Source: Flavobacterium sp. (GTDB lineage: Bacteria; Bacteroidota; Bacteroidia; Flavobacteriales; Flavobacteriaceae). From it: a DNA stretch of 63,069 nucleotides. Location of the stretch: assembly GCF_027482425.1 (NCBI RefSeq), contig NZ_JAIXWA010000058.1:1-63069 (forward strand), read 5' to 3'. This document shows, piece after piece, positions 33,555 to 42,143 of this stretch (positions are counted from its first letter, which is position 1; each line of letters starts with the position of its first letter). Under the pieces are notes generated by a model. It saw only the letters and a program-made list of their open reading frames with translations. It was not told the DNA's origin and did not search any database. A program made the position numbers and the translations under genes.

Positions 33555-35093
33555 TCATTGTGTTCGTTTGCCTAAAGCCATTAATTTTTTAGCATAAAAA
33601 ACCGATTTTCGGTATTGCAAAATACGTAAAGGAAGTCGGAAAATCCGCATTGGCAATGTCAACGGTTTCCCTTTAAAAAGATAAAAAATAAAATATTTCA
33701 CCCCGTATTCTTTTCGTTGTTCGACGGTAAAATGCTTGTGTAATTGGTACATGATAGTAGGACTAGGAACAGGACGAATCGTTTTTACAGGTGTATCCAA
33801 TTCCCAGGGTTGGGCTTTGCGTTTTTTGCCCATCAACTTCGCCTGACTACCCCAAAAGCGATACCCTCCCATAGGGGGTTTTAAATGCAAATTGGTCGAA
33901 AAAGGGTTGAACAACACATCGACACCAATTTTTGTTAGGGACAATCCAAAATCACTGTCCTCGCCATAACCGCCATCGTAGTTGATGTCATTCCCCACAA
34001 GGGTTTGCACATGCTCACGTCGTACACAAGAATTGGCGTTATTGAATGTCGCCGCACAACCTACTAACCAACGTTGTGCTTTATAATGTTGCAATTTATA
34101 GGCTAAATCGGTCAGGTCCTGTTGCTGGTGGTCGGCACGAATATCCAATCCATTGGTGGCTCCTGCGCGGTACGTTTGCAACAAGCGAATATGATTTTCG
34201 ACAAAATCAGGAGGGATACGGATATCGTCATCCCCAAAAATGATAAAGTCCCCTGTACACAACCCAATGGCTTCATTGCGAGCCCGACAGCTTCCTTTGG
34301 TCGTTTGCCAACGAAAAATCACCTCAAAGGGGTAATCCTCAGGACGGTATAAGGAAGCATCCCTTGCATTTTCGGGGGTAGCATCGACCACAACCACTTG
34401 GGACGGAAGATAGGTTTGCCGCTTTAAGTCACCCAACAAATTCAGCGTAAAATCTTGACGCATCATCGTGGGAATAATATAACTCACCGTGGGATTTCCT
34501 TGAACGGGTTCCAAAGGCTTGGGTGGAATGACTGGAAAGTCTTTCTTTTGATGAAGACGGGATTTCGCTTTGGCCATAGCCCACCACTCTAAAGGATTCC
34601 AACAGCCTTTTCGAAACGCCATATACAGCGCATGTGAGGATTTAAAATTACGACGGTAAAAATCGTAACGGTCTTGACGACTTATTTTTGGTGCAGCTTG
34701 TGGCGTAGCCGAGAAAAGTCCTTGCACATACATCGGAATCGCTCCTTGATAACGTAACGCATTGAATCCGAAATCGAACGCCGCCATCACCGGATTGGTG
34801 TACGTGGTATCGAATCCTTGCAAAGCATCCCAAACCGACTTCCGTACCACAAAAGCCTCTGGATTGATACGCCAACTCACACATTGGTCCAAATCATCAA
34901 AATCACTAACAAACCAAAAGAAAACAACGGCTTGATAGACAATATCGGAAAAAGCATTCTTAAATCCTTGATCCAAAGACGAATGCCAAAGATCACCATA
35001 GCCTTCTGCCAACGCCTCCAACTTAGTCGTATCGGGTTGACCCAAGTAATACAGCGTTTCTCCTTTGGAAGTCGTATAGGTTTGAAAATTCAT
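33555..35093 (-). CDS. Glycosyltransferase family 2 with an extra N-terminal domain
   Basis: 512 aa from ATG 35093. The catalytic GT-A core starts near 210 (S-Y-I-I-P-T-M-M-R, V-V-V-D-A-T-P, and I-I-F-G-D-D-D-I-R near 290). The acceptor half has Y-G-E-D-S-D-F near 375, with the E-D base. The first 200 residues look like the second half of another GT2: W-R-I-N-P-E-A-F-V-V-R-K-S-V-W-D and F-D-F-G-F-N-A-L-R-Y-Q-G-A. It may be a fused inactive domain. A perfect -7 box at 35119-35126 favours ATG 35093 over TTG 35111. Confidence 0.82.
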   Translation of the reverse strand: MNFQTYTTSKGETLYYLGQPDTTKLEALAEGYGDLWHSSLDQGFKNAFSDIVYQAVVFFWFVSDFDDLDQCVSWRINPEAFVVRKSVWDALQGFDTTYTNPVMAAFDFGFNALRYQGAIPMYVQGLFSATPQAAPKISRQDRYDFYRRNFKSSHALYMAFRKGCWNPLEWWAMAKAKSRLHQKKDFPVIPPKPLEPVQGNPTVSYIIPTMMRQDFTLNLLGDLKRQTYLPSQVVVVDATPENARDASLYRPEDYPFEVIFRWQTTKGSCRARNEAIGLCTGDFIIFGDDDIRIPPDFVENHIRLLQTYRAGATNGLDIRADHQQQDLTDLAYKLQHYKAQRWLVGCAATFNNANSCVRREHVQTLVGNDINYDGGYGEDSDFGLSLTKIGVDVLFNPFSTNLHLKPPMGGYRFWGSQAKLMGKKRKAQPWELDTPVKTIRPVPSPTIMYQLHKHFTVEQRKEYGVKYFIFYLFKGKPLTLPMRIFRLPLRILQYRKSVFYAKKLMALGKRTQ

Positions 35094-35118
35094 ACTGCAA
35101 AAATCGTTCAAATTCCCG

Positions 35119-35126
35119 CAAATGTA
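35119..35126 (-). promoter_or_regulatory. Internal -7 box before the GT2 at 33555
   Basis: Perfect TACATTTG on the minus strand, 25 bases before ATG 35093. No clear -33 partner. It marks a likely transcription-unit start inside the polysaccharide locus, in the gap 35112-35183. Confidence 0.5.
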
Positions 35127-35183
35127 AGCAATTCTAACGGGTTAGCTTGTACGATTTTACACCGAAATACGGAAAATAGTGTT

Positions 35184-36338
35184 CTATTTTTTGGCTTGAA
35201 TTTGCGCCTGGTAATAGGCTTCATGTTGGGCCGCTATGGCATTCAGTTGAAACGTTTGACGCACCTTTTCTTGGGCGGCTTTCCCCATATTTACAGCCTT
35301 TTCTGGGTGTTGAAGTAGGGCTAAAATGCGTTGGGCAAAAGTTACATGATCCCGCGGATCGACCAAAAAGCCATCTTCACCATCGGTGATAATCTCGGGT
35401 GCCCAACCAATATTGGAGGCCACCACGGCTTTCCCCATCGCCATGGCTTCAATCCAGGAAACGGGAAGTGCTTCTGCAAAAGAAGGAAATACACACACCG
35501 CCGCCTCGTCCAAATAGCCTTGCACGGCTTCGTAGGGAACCGCCCCTACATACTGCACATTTTGGAACGCATCGGGGTGAAAAAGCGGCTGCATCAAATC
35601 CCAAGTAGGCTGCCAGTGGGTACTGATGTCTAAGGCATTGGTGCCCACCAACACCAACTTTACCTCGGGGTCGTTTTGGAAAATGGCATTAAAAATATGC
35701 GGCAATTCCATCATCCCTTTTTTGCGAATTAAAGTCCCGATATACACTATGGTTTTGGTTGTAGTGGCTTGGGGTACACGGGTAAACTGTTGGGTATCCA
35801 ACCCGTTGTGAAGTACGGAATACGATCTTTTCAAGCCAAACAACGCATTGGTGGTTCGCCCTGTAAAATCACTTACAGCAATGATACCATCGGCTTTGCG
35901 TAGGGCACGTCCTTCCAAAAACCGATTCTTAAATTTCACCTTTCGGTTTTCCAAATGGCAAAAGTAGGTGTCGCTACCGTGCAACTTGATAATGACGGGA
36001 CATTTTTTAGGTTGAACAAATGCCGAAAAGCCTGTCCATTCAGGTACTTCGACGATATCCATTTTTCCTTCGGAATGCAACTTATTGATTAGGGCTTCCA
36101 CCTTTTTTTGAGAAAAATACAAGGAAAGTCCGCGCACAACCACATTTTTGACCATGTATACTGTGATACCCTCTGTTTCAAAAACAGCATCCTCTTTTTG
36201 CGCATACAAAATGACCGTAGCTTGGTGCCCTCTGGCGATAAGCCCTTTGGCAAGGTTGTAAATACTGGTTCCAATGCCGCCAGAAGACCCTATACGGGGG
36301 TGCGGAAATTCCATAGCAATAAAACCAATATGCATCAT
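35184..36338 (-). CDS. Glycosyltransferase family 4
   Basis: 384 aa from ATG 36338 (or 36335). The N-terminal G-G-I-G-T-S-I-Y-N-L-A-K-G-L loop, then K-L-H-G-S-D-T-Y near 125, and donor-site F-A-E-A-L-P-V-S-W-I-E-A-M-A-M-G near 295-310, place it firmly in family 4. The open frame extends 29 codons further, but a -7 box lies at 36370-36377 within it. Donor unknown; a K-L-H-G-S-D motif of this sort occurs in several hexose transferases. Confidence 0.9.
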   Translation of the reverse strand: MMHIGFIAMEFPHPRIGSSGGIGTSIYNLAKGLIARGHQATVILYAQKEDAVFETEGITVYMVKNVVVRGLSLYFSQKKVEALINKLHSEGKMDIVEVPEWTGFSAFVQPKKCPVIIKLHGSDTYFCHLENRKVKFKNRFLEGRALRKADGIIAVSDFTGRTTNALFGLKRSYSVLHNGLDTQQFTRVPQATTTKTIVYIGTLIRKKGMMELPHIFNAIFQNDPEVKLVLVGTNALDISTHWQPTWDLMQPLFHPDAFQNVQYVGAVPYEAVQGYLDEAAVCVFPSFAEALPVSWIEAMAMGKAVVASNIGWAPEIITDGEDGFLVDPRDHVTFAQRILALLQHPEKAVNMGKAAQEKVRQTFQLNAIAAQHEAYYQAQIQAKK

Positions 36339-36369
36339 GCAAGGGTTGACATTAGAAAATGAATCGCGC

Positions 36370-36377
36370 CAAATATA
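36370..36377 (-). promoter_or_regulatory. Internal -7 box before the GT4 at 35184
   Basis: Perfect TATATTTG on the minus strand, 31 bases before ATG 36338, in the short gap after the SGNH-like gene. Confidence 0.5.
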
Positions 36378-36381
36378 GCCA

Positions 36382-37275
36382 TTATTTTTGGAAGCACCCT
36401 TCGTTAATCGCCTTGATAACGCCATCCGTAGCCGCTTGACGACCGCGGTAATTCACGTGAATGGCATCGTAATAATACTTCGCCTCAGTAAGGTATTGCG
36501 AATGATTAAGGAAACGGTATTTCGGATGTTGCATCACGACTTGCGTATGGTATTGCGGCGCTTGATAGACAATCAAACGGGTTTGATGCTGTGCACATAA
36601 ATCGGCGATACGTTGTATAAACGGATTCTTCCACGAAAGAGTAACGGTTTTAAAAGGGACATTTTTGGAAATCCCTTCGCCCGGATAAGCATAATCGCCA
36701 TGAGCATCAAAACGATTCTTTCGTTGGGGTTGCACCATTCCCAATAGCGAGGGAACAATCAATTCGGTATTGTAATAAGCCACCCCAATGGCGGGAACAT
36801 ATTGCGAAATCGTAAGGGGCTTGAAAAACCCAGATTCCAATTCGGCGTAATAGTCGTGGACATAGGGTTCATTGACAAATGGCAAAAACCGATAATCATT
36901 ATTGTTCAACAGGGGCTGCGCATTGTCGGCATCCCAATAACTTACGGCCAAAATACAATTCTTCGCCGTTTTTCCTTGGGCAAAAAAATGCTGCAACATC
37001 AAGTAATTAGAACTTAACGAGGTGTCGTCGATACTTAGGTTAAAACCCTGTAAGCCTGTCAGACTGTCAATGCGTTGGGTGTTTAAGGTGGTCAATCCGA
37101 TACTGGAGCCGATGACCACATAATCCAAACTTTTGGGCGCGTAATGCGAAGCCACATACGACGGCTTGTAAAACGAGGATTTTCGCAAACCATACAGCAC
37201 TGCTATTGCCAAAACGTTGACCAGCAAAAATGCCCCAAGACCATACAGCGCTATTTTCTTTAAAAACTTGTGCAT
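36382..37275 (-). CDS. SGNH-like protein paired with the MBOAT acyltransferase
   Basis: 297 aa from ATG 37275. One N-terminal membrane helix (about 7-27) places the rest in the periplasm. V-I-G-S-S-I-G-L near 50 fits the SGNH nucleophile serine block, and Y-D-A-I-H-V-N-Y-R-G near 278 fits the catalytic D-x-x-H. The same arrangement is known for DltD and AlgX/AlgJ partners of membrane O-acyltransferases. The start overlaps the MBOAT stop by one base. It probably completes transfer of acetyl or another acyl group to the exported glycan. Assignment rests on the motif pair and on context. Confidence 0.72.
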   Translation of the reverse strand: MHKFLKKIALYGLGAFLLVNVLAIAVLYGLRKSSFYKPSYVASHYAPKSLDYVVIGSSIGLTTLNTQRIDSLTGLQGFNLSIDDTSLSSNYLMLQHFFAQGKTAKNCILAVSYWDADNAQPLLNNNDYRFLPFVNEPYVHDYYAELESGFFKPLTISQYVPAIGVAYYNTELIVPSLLGMVQPQRKNRFDAHGDYAYPGEGISKNVPFKTVTLSWKNPFIQRIADLCAQHQTRLIVYQAPQYHTQVVMQHPKYRFLNHSQYLTEAKYYYDAIHVNYRGRQAATDGVIKAINEGCFQK

Positions 37276-38702
37276 CAGAATTGAAAATAGATGAAACTCA
37301 TTTGATTGCGATACGTACCCATAGCAAACAACATGACGATTACCCAAAGGGTCCATCGCGGAGAAAATACGGGTTGACTTTGTTTTTTAAACACCCAATA
37401 CCCTTCTTGAACTAGCAGGTAAACTAGGGCTAAAACGGTAATTCCGGTGAGTAAGGTATACTTGGCATTTTTGAAGAAAAAGTCAACATCAAAAGGAAAC
37501 AAATGCGTCATTTGTGTGAGATACTGCACCGCCTCGGTGAGCGAATCGGCGCGAAAGAAAACCCAAGCGATACTTACCAACACGAAAGTAGTCAGCATGC
37601 GAAATCCATCCGACCAACGATAACCCGTTTGGTGTACCGAATTTCGGTTTCGTTGCATGAGCAACAAAGGAATAAACAAGAAAGCATGTAGCAATCCCCA
37701 CACGATGAATGTCCAATTGGCGCCATGCCAAAAACCGCTGAGCAAAAAAATCACCATTACATTGCGCAACTGCTGCATACGAGTACCTTGGCTACCGCCC
37801 AACGGAATATACACATAGTCGCGAAACCAAGAGGACAATGAAATATGCCATTTGCGCCAAAAATCAGCGATATCGGTGGCGAAATAGGGAAAGTTGAAAT
37901 TTTTAAGCAACTGAATTCCAAATAATTTTGAGGTCCCTAACGCAATATCCGAATAGCCGCTGAAGTCGCCGTAAATCTGAAAGGAGAATAAAAACATGCC
38001 CCCCAGCAATTCCCATGCTGACAATGAACCGCTGTTTTTAAATATTTCATCCACAAAAAAAGCGCAATTGTCGGCCACAACTACTTTTTTAAACAAACCC
38101 CAAACGATTTGTTGCACTCCTTCAACCGCCAAGGGATAGGAGAATTGACGTTTGACCTTTATTTGAGGAAGCAAATGGGTAGCACGTTCTATCGGACCCG
38201 CCACTAAAAGCGGAAAATAGGTTACAAATAGCGCGTAAGTAATGGGATTTCGTTCGGGTTCGATGCGATTTTTGTAAATATCAATCACATACGAAAGACC
38301 GTGAAAAGTATAAAAGGAAATCCCCACGGGAAGCACCAACGATAGGGTCACTACATCGACCTCTAGTCCCAACTGCCCCATCAAGGCTTGAAACGAAGTC
38401 GCAAAAAAGTCATAGTATTTAAAGGCTCCTAAAAAGCTGATGTTGACGCCGATACTCAGCCAAAACCAAAAGGACTTGGCCTGCTGTGTTCGGGCTTGGT
38501 GCATGCGCAATCCGGTATAATAATCGAGTACCGTAGAAAACAAGAGCAAGAACAAAAACCGCCAATCCCAACACGCATAAAAAAAGTAGCTGGCCGCCAA
38601 TAAAAAGGCATTTTGTATCGACAATGCCTTACGAGATAAGCGCCAATACACCCCAAACACAAGAGGTAAAAAGAGTAAAAAGCCTATGGAGTTGAAGAGC
38701 AT
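37275..38702 (-). CDS. MBOAT-family membrane O-acyltransferase
   Basis: 475 aa, about eleven membrane segments. N-F-P-Y-F-A-T-D-I-A-D-F-W-R-K-W-H-I-S-L and S-G-F-W-H-G-A-N-W-T-F are the AlgI/DltB signatures, the latter holding the catalytic histidine. It moves acyl groups across the inner membrane to a periplasmic acceptor. It pairs with the SGNH-like gene (overlap TGATG). Its start overlaps the GT4 gene end at 38684 by 19 bases. Confidence 0.93.
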   Translation of the reverse strand: MLFNSIGFLLFLPLVFGVYWRLSRKALSIQNAFLLAASYFFYACWDWRFLFLLLFSTVLDYYTGLRMHQARTQQAKSFWFWLSIGVNISFLGAFKYYDFFATSFQALMGQLGLEVDVVTLSLVLPVGISFYTFHGLSYVIDIYKNRIEPERNPITYALFVTYFPLLVAGPIERATHLLPQIKVKRQFSYPLAVEGVQQIVWGLFKKVVVADNCAFFVDEIFKNSGSLSAWELLGGMFLFSFQIYGDFSGYSDIALGTSKLFGIQLLKNFNFPYFATDIADFWRKWHISLSSWFRDYVYIPLGGSQGTRMQQLRNVMVIFLLSGFWHGANWTFIVWGLLHAFLFIPLLLMQRNRNSVHQTGYRWSDGFRMLTTFVLVSIAWVFFRADSLTEAVQYLTQMTHLFPFDVDFFFKNAKYTLLTGITVLALVYLLVQEGYWVFKKQSQPVFSPRWTLWVIVMLFAMGTYRNQMSFIYFQF

Positions 38703-39766
38703 TCGCGCACGATATTTAAATAATTTTCAACCATGTGAACCAACGTATATTGCCGTACTTCAGGGCAACGATGCAAGCCATTTTGAAGCATGGTCGGATT
38801 CAAAAGTAGCGTTTTTAGGTGATGCGACAATTCATCAACAGCCCCTTCCTCAAATAAAAGTCCGTTGACCCCGTGTTGCACCAATCCCAACACATTGCCT
38901 TGGTGTCGAGTCGTGATCACGGGCAGGTTGGCCATCAGGGCTTCGACAACAGCATAGCAATAGGTTTCGCCATGTGAAGGATGGAGAAGTGCGTCAAATT
39001 CGTGGTACCGCTGCTGTAACGTAGGTACACTTCCTTCAAAATGAATGACCGACTCCAACTGATGTTCGGCGACTTGTTGTTGCAACGCCGCGGCGGCAGG
39101 TCCTTCCCCAAAAATTGAGATTTTAAAATGAGGCAAAGCGGTACGATCCAATTGGGCTACCGCTGCAATAAGATCGTGAATGCCTTTTTCGGGGCGCAAA
39201 TGAGAGGCCGTTAAAAAATGATAGCGGGGCGTAAAATCGGTTTTTTGAATCAAGCTAGCATCGGCAATTCCATTGGGAATGACGCGAATTTTAGGTTGAG
39301 GGATCGAACCGAAATCAGTGATAAGATCACTTTTCATCGCCTCGGAAACCGCAATAAATAGATCGATAGCGGCTTGATAGCGCCACCCTTTGATGCGTTT
39401 TTCAAGGCGCTTTTTCCAAGAATAACCTCCTGCAGGACGCGGATTATGGTCAACGGCAACAATACGGGCTTGCGACAATTGACGAACTTGTGCATAAAAA
39501 GGCGTGCAGAGTTCGAGAAAATGGGTAAAAATAACCTGATAGTTTTTCTGGGGCAAGTGCGCTAAAAATACGGTTTCCAAGGCATCGGGTTCGGCTGCAA
39601 CTATGGAAAACGAGCCATAGTCTAAATGGGTAGCGCAATTGGGAAAATACCAATCGACAGCGATACCGGCAGCCAAACAATGTTGGTTGAATTGCATAAA
39701 AAAGTGATCCATCCCTCCTACCCGTTCGGGCATCAAACGATAGTTACACACAAGGGCGATATGCAT
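38684..39766 (-). CDS. Glycosyltransferase family 4
   Basis: 360 aa from ATG 39766 (MHIALVCNY), which follows the previous gene after 5 bases and removes a short non-conserved extension. R-V-G-G-M-D-H-F-F in the first loop, L-R-P-E-K-G-I-H-D-L near 190, and H-G-E-T-Y-C-Y-A-V-V-E-A-L near 270 mark the donor site. Sugar not deducible. Confidence 0.88.
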   Translation of the reverse strand: MHIALVCNYRLMPERVGGMDHFFMQFNQHCLAAGIAVDWYFPNCATHLDYGSFSIVAAEPDALETVFLAHLPQKNYQVIFTHFLELCTPFYAQVRQLSQARIVAVDHNPRPAGGYSWKKRLEKRIKGWRYQAAIDLFIAVSEAMKSDLITDFGSIPQPKIRVIPNGIADASLIQKTDFTPRYHFLTASHLRPEKGIHDLIAAVAQLDRTALPHFKISIFGEGPAAAALQQQVAEHQLESVIHFEGSVPTLQQRYHEFDALLHPSHGETYCYAVVEALMANLPVITTRHQGNVLGLVQHGVNGLLFEEGAVDELSHHLKTLLLNPTMLQNGLHRCPEVRQYTLVHMVENYLNIVRECSSTP

Positions 39767-39771
39767 GGGCG

Positions 39772-41163
39772 TTACGACCATTGGTAAAGGGTATCAGCGA
39801 TTCGAGCACTGGTTCCGGGTAAGGGCAATCCGATTTCGAGGTCGACTAGTTGTTGACGGTTTTCTGAATGCAAATCAGGTCGTTCCAAATAGTCTGCTAC
39901 AGCGTTTATCAAAGAGGCTTCATCCAAAGCAACTTGAGTGGCACCTGATTGGAGAACATGTTCGATGTGAGCATACTTTAAAAACCGTTGATCATTGTAT
40001 AACCCATTATTTTCATTACCAAAAACAGGATTTACAACTGGTTTATCAAATTGCATAAAATCAAGACTCATCGTTGACAACATATTGACGTTAAGTGTTG
40101 AATACATCAAAATAGCACGCAAATCCATAACATCTTCCACCGAAGGGATACGCTGTGACCACGATTCTTGGTGGGAACTTCTCGACAACTCCCATTTCGG
40201 AAAATTCCATTGAATCCAAGGGTATTTGGCAACTAATTCCTTAAAACGAATAGGGTCTTCTGCGGGTGAAGTACGAACCAAAAGATTGGCTTCTGGTAAT
40301 TTTTGTGACTCAATAGCTTTAGCAATACATTGAATATATAGTTCATCATTTTTACTGGTAGAACTATCACCACAGCTAAAACAAATGGTAGGAAGTTCTT
40401 TTTTCAATTGAAACTTTTCAAAAAAGGCTTCCTCTGAAGTTTCATAGCGCGAGAGGACATAAGGCTCAAATTGAGGTGTTCCAACAATGGCGATTTGATG
40501 CTCTTGAACTTTTTCATAAAACGACTTCAAATCATTTTTCATGAGTTTGCTCCACACCAAATAATAGTCAAAGTTTGCGGCCATACGTCCTTTGGAAGCT
40601 AAATTATCCCAACTAAAAATAAAGGTAGACGTAGTTATATTTTGCTTTTGCGCTTGGTATACAAGAGGAGCGATAAAAGGGGGTCGTTGGTGTGTGAAAA
40701 ACAAATGGCTAAATCCTTCTTGAGCTAAGATGGTTTGGTATTTTTTAGTAATTGGATTATTTTTAAAACACAATTGTTGCCAGCGAGTATATCGTTGAAT
40801 CCATCTTTCTGAGTGAAAAAAATGGGTAAAGCGAAAAATCCAACGTGTTGCAATGCCACGAGAGGTCATTGCTTTGGTTGTATTGGTTTGTAAATTATCT
40901 TGTATGCCGAAGTTTCCCTTTTGATGTTTTTTCAAATGAGCTACCTCTTTCGTTTTTCGAAAAAACCATTGAAGGAAATTTTCTTCAAGCGCTTCCAACT
41001 CGATAACCCTAACTGGAATTTTTAAATCAATATACGCTGATTGTGGAAGATACGAGAGAATGACCACTTCGTCAAATTGCTGCACAGCCTCTTTCATGAA
41101 ATCACTCAACACGTAATTTCGGAAACCAACCCCATCAGTGATGACCACACCTAATTTTTTCAT
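39772..41163 (-). CDS. Uncharacterised GT-B-like protein of the polysaccharide locus
   Basis: 463 aa, no membrane segment. I-T-D-G-V-G-F-R-N-Y-V at the N-terminus, then a long basic middle part. S-W-D-N-L-A-S-K-G near 210 and V-R-T-S-P-A-E-D near 320 look like UDP-glycosyltransferase or CDP-glycerol transferase-type donor segments; N-M-L-S-T-M-S-L-D near 390 fits the S-T-x-x-x-E-style loop. I cannot name a family with confidence. It starts right after a strong terminator and carries its own -33/-7 promoter, so it begins a new transcript. Confidence 0.6.
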   Translation of the reverse strand: MKKLGVVITDGVGFRNYVLSDFMKEAVQQFDEVVILSYLPQSAYIDLKIPVRVIELEALEENFLQWFFRKTKEVAHLKKHQKGNFGIQDNLQTNTTKAMTSRGIATRWIFRFTHFFHSERWIQRYTRWQQLCFKNNPITKKYQTILAQEGFSHLFFTHQRPPFIAPLVYQAQKQNITTSTFIFSWDNLASKGRMAANFDYYLVWSKLMKNDLKSFYEKVQEHQIAIVGTPQFEPYVLSRYETSEEAFFEKFQLKKELPTICFSCGDSSTSKNDELYIQCIAKAIESQKLPEANLLVRTSPAEDPIRFKELVAKYPWIQWNFPKWELSRSSHQESWSQRIPSVEDVMDLRAILMYSTLNVNMLSTMSLDFMQFDKPVVNPVFGNENNGLYNDQRFLKYAHIEHVLQSGATQVALDEASLINAVADYLERPDLHSENRQQLVDLEIGLPLPGTSARIADTLYQWS

Positions 41164-41167
41164 GGGT

Positions 41168-41199
41168 CAAATTTAGAGATAAAAAAACGCTGAACCAAA
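41168..41199 (-). promoter_or_regulatory. Promoter of the gene at 39772, overlapping a terminator
   Basis: On the minus strand TTTG (41196-41199), 20 bases, then TAAATTTG (41168-41175). Only four bases separate the box from ATG 41163, so the mRNA may be leaderless. The -33 element lies in the loop of the terminator hairpin. Confidence 0.55.
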
Positions 41200-41212
41200 G
41201 CCCAGCGTTTTT
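41183..41212 (-). terminator. Terminator between the FkbM gene and the gene at 39772
   Basis: AAAAACGCTG / CAGCGTTTTT 10-bp stem with a 10-base loop and T7 on the minus strand. It ends transcripts coming from 50723 down to 41339. Confidence 0.85.
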
Positions 41213-41230
41213 AAAATGATCTTTAGCAAA

Positions 41231-41338
41231 TTAGTTAAAAATAATCTTCTTGGTATCGGCTTTTTTGCCATTGATCCATAAGCTTACGCCTACACCCCAG
41301 CGCCGAAGTTGTCTTTGAGTAAGGTTTTTTGAACAGCG
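41231..41338 (-). other. Coding-like tail after the FkbM stop, probable gene remnant
   Basis: In the same frame as the FkbM gene, 35 sense codons follow its TAA before a second TAA at 41231-41233. The translation includes R-R-W-G-V-G-V-S-L-W-I-N-G-K-K and ends K-K-I-I-F-N, which looks like a real protein C-terminus rather than random sequence. A strong terminator follows. It may be the end of an older gene replaced by the FkbM gene through recombination. I cannot name the family. Confidence 0.4.
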
Positions 41339-42130
41339 TTACCCCGCAAACGTTAAAATTTCTTGGCGGGTTAACCGAATGGTTTGATGTGGATACCCGA
41401 GTTGGGTCAAAAAGGCTTCCACCCATACATACGTGGGAGCACCGTTAACGATATGATAGGTCGCTATCGCCATCTTGGGGTGCAAGGTGCATAAGGTTTC
41501 AACAGCGCCCTCCAAAGCTTCAATCTCAGCGCCTTCAATATCCATTTTTATAAAATCCAAACGGGTCAATCCCAACGATTGCACCCAAGTATCAATGGTT
41601 AAGGCTTGTTTTTTTACAATGGCCTCACCACTGGAAAACCATACCGCAGACGAACCTACCGTACCCGATTCCTGAAAATCGACCCACGTATTGGCATTCC
41701 ACAATAACTCAGGCTGCACTACAATGCGGTCTTGCAACTCGGGATTGATCGCCAAATTCCGCTGAACATCGCGAAGGTTATGCGCATCGGGTTCGAAACA
41801 ATATACCTTGCCCGAAGGACCCACAAGTTGTGCAAAATACAAGGCCAACATACCGACATTGCCGCCCGCATCCATGACCACATCGCCGGGTTGGGGTTTG
41901 TACAATTTTTGATAGTAAAAAAAATCGTTGGCCACCGTATACACTGGGTCGACCGTGCGAATCGAAACGCCTTCAATCGTTGTGCGGTAAATCCAACCCG
42001 AAGCGGTGGTTTCTAAAGCAAATCGAATACCTCGTGGCGCACGCCATTGGTAATACCGCAACTTTATGTGCTCCCGAAATAAACCTTGGGGCACGAGACG
42101 ACTGAGGATTGATTTGACTCTTTTTTTCAC
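41339..42130 (-). CDS. FkbM-family methyltransferase
   Basis: 263 aa. The SAM-binding motif V-M-D-A-G-G-N-V-G near 87-95 is followed by V-Y-C-F-E-P-D near 113-119 and the FkbM hallmark F-I-K-M-D-I-E-G-A-E near 192-201. It probably O-methylates a repeat-unit sugar. A second FkbM protein is at 47897. The neuC-type gene ends 13 bases upstream. Its stop is followed by an in-frame coding-like tail. Confidence 0.9.
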   Translation of the reverse strand: MKKRVKSILSRLVPQGLFREHIKLRYYQWRAPRGIRFALETTASGWIYRTTIEGVSIRTVDPVYTVANDFFYYQKLYKPQPGDVVMDAGGNVGMLALYFAQLVGPSGKVYCFEPDAHNLRDVQRNLAINPELQDRIVVQPELLWNANTWVDFQESGTVGSSAVWFSSGEAIVKKQALTIDTWVQSLGLTRLDFIKMDIEGAEIEALEGAVETLCTLHPKMAIATYHIVNGAPTYVWVEAFLTQLGYPHQTIRLTRQEILTFAG

Positions 42131-42143
42131 TACACCTCAAAAA

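Noticed and set aside
41235..41426. 63-aa open frame on the minus strand
   Set aside because: It runs in another frame across the end of the FkbM gene. The in-frame tail is the more protein-like reading.
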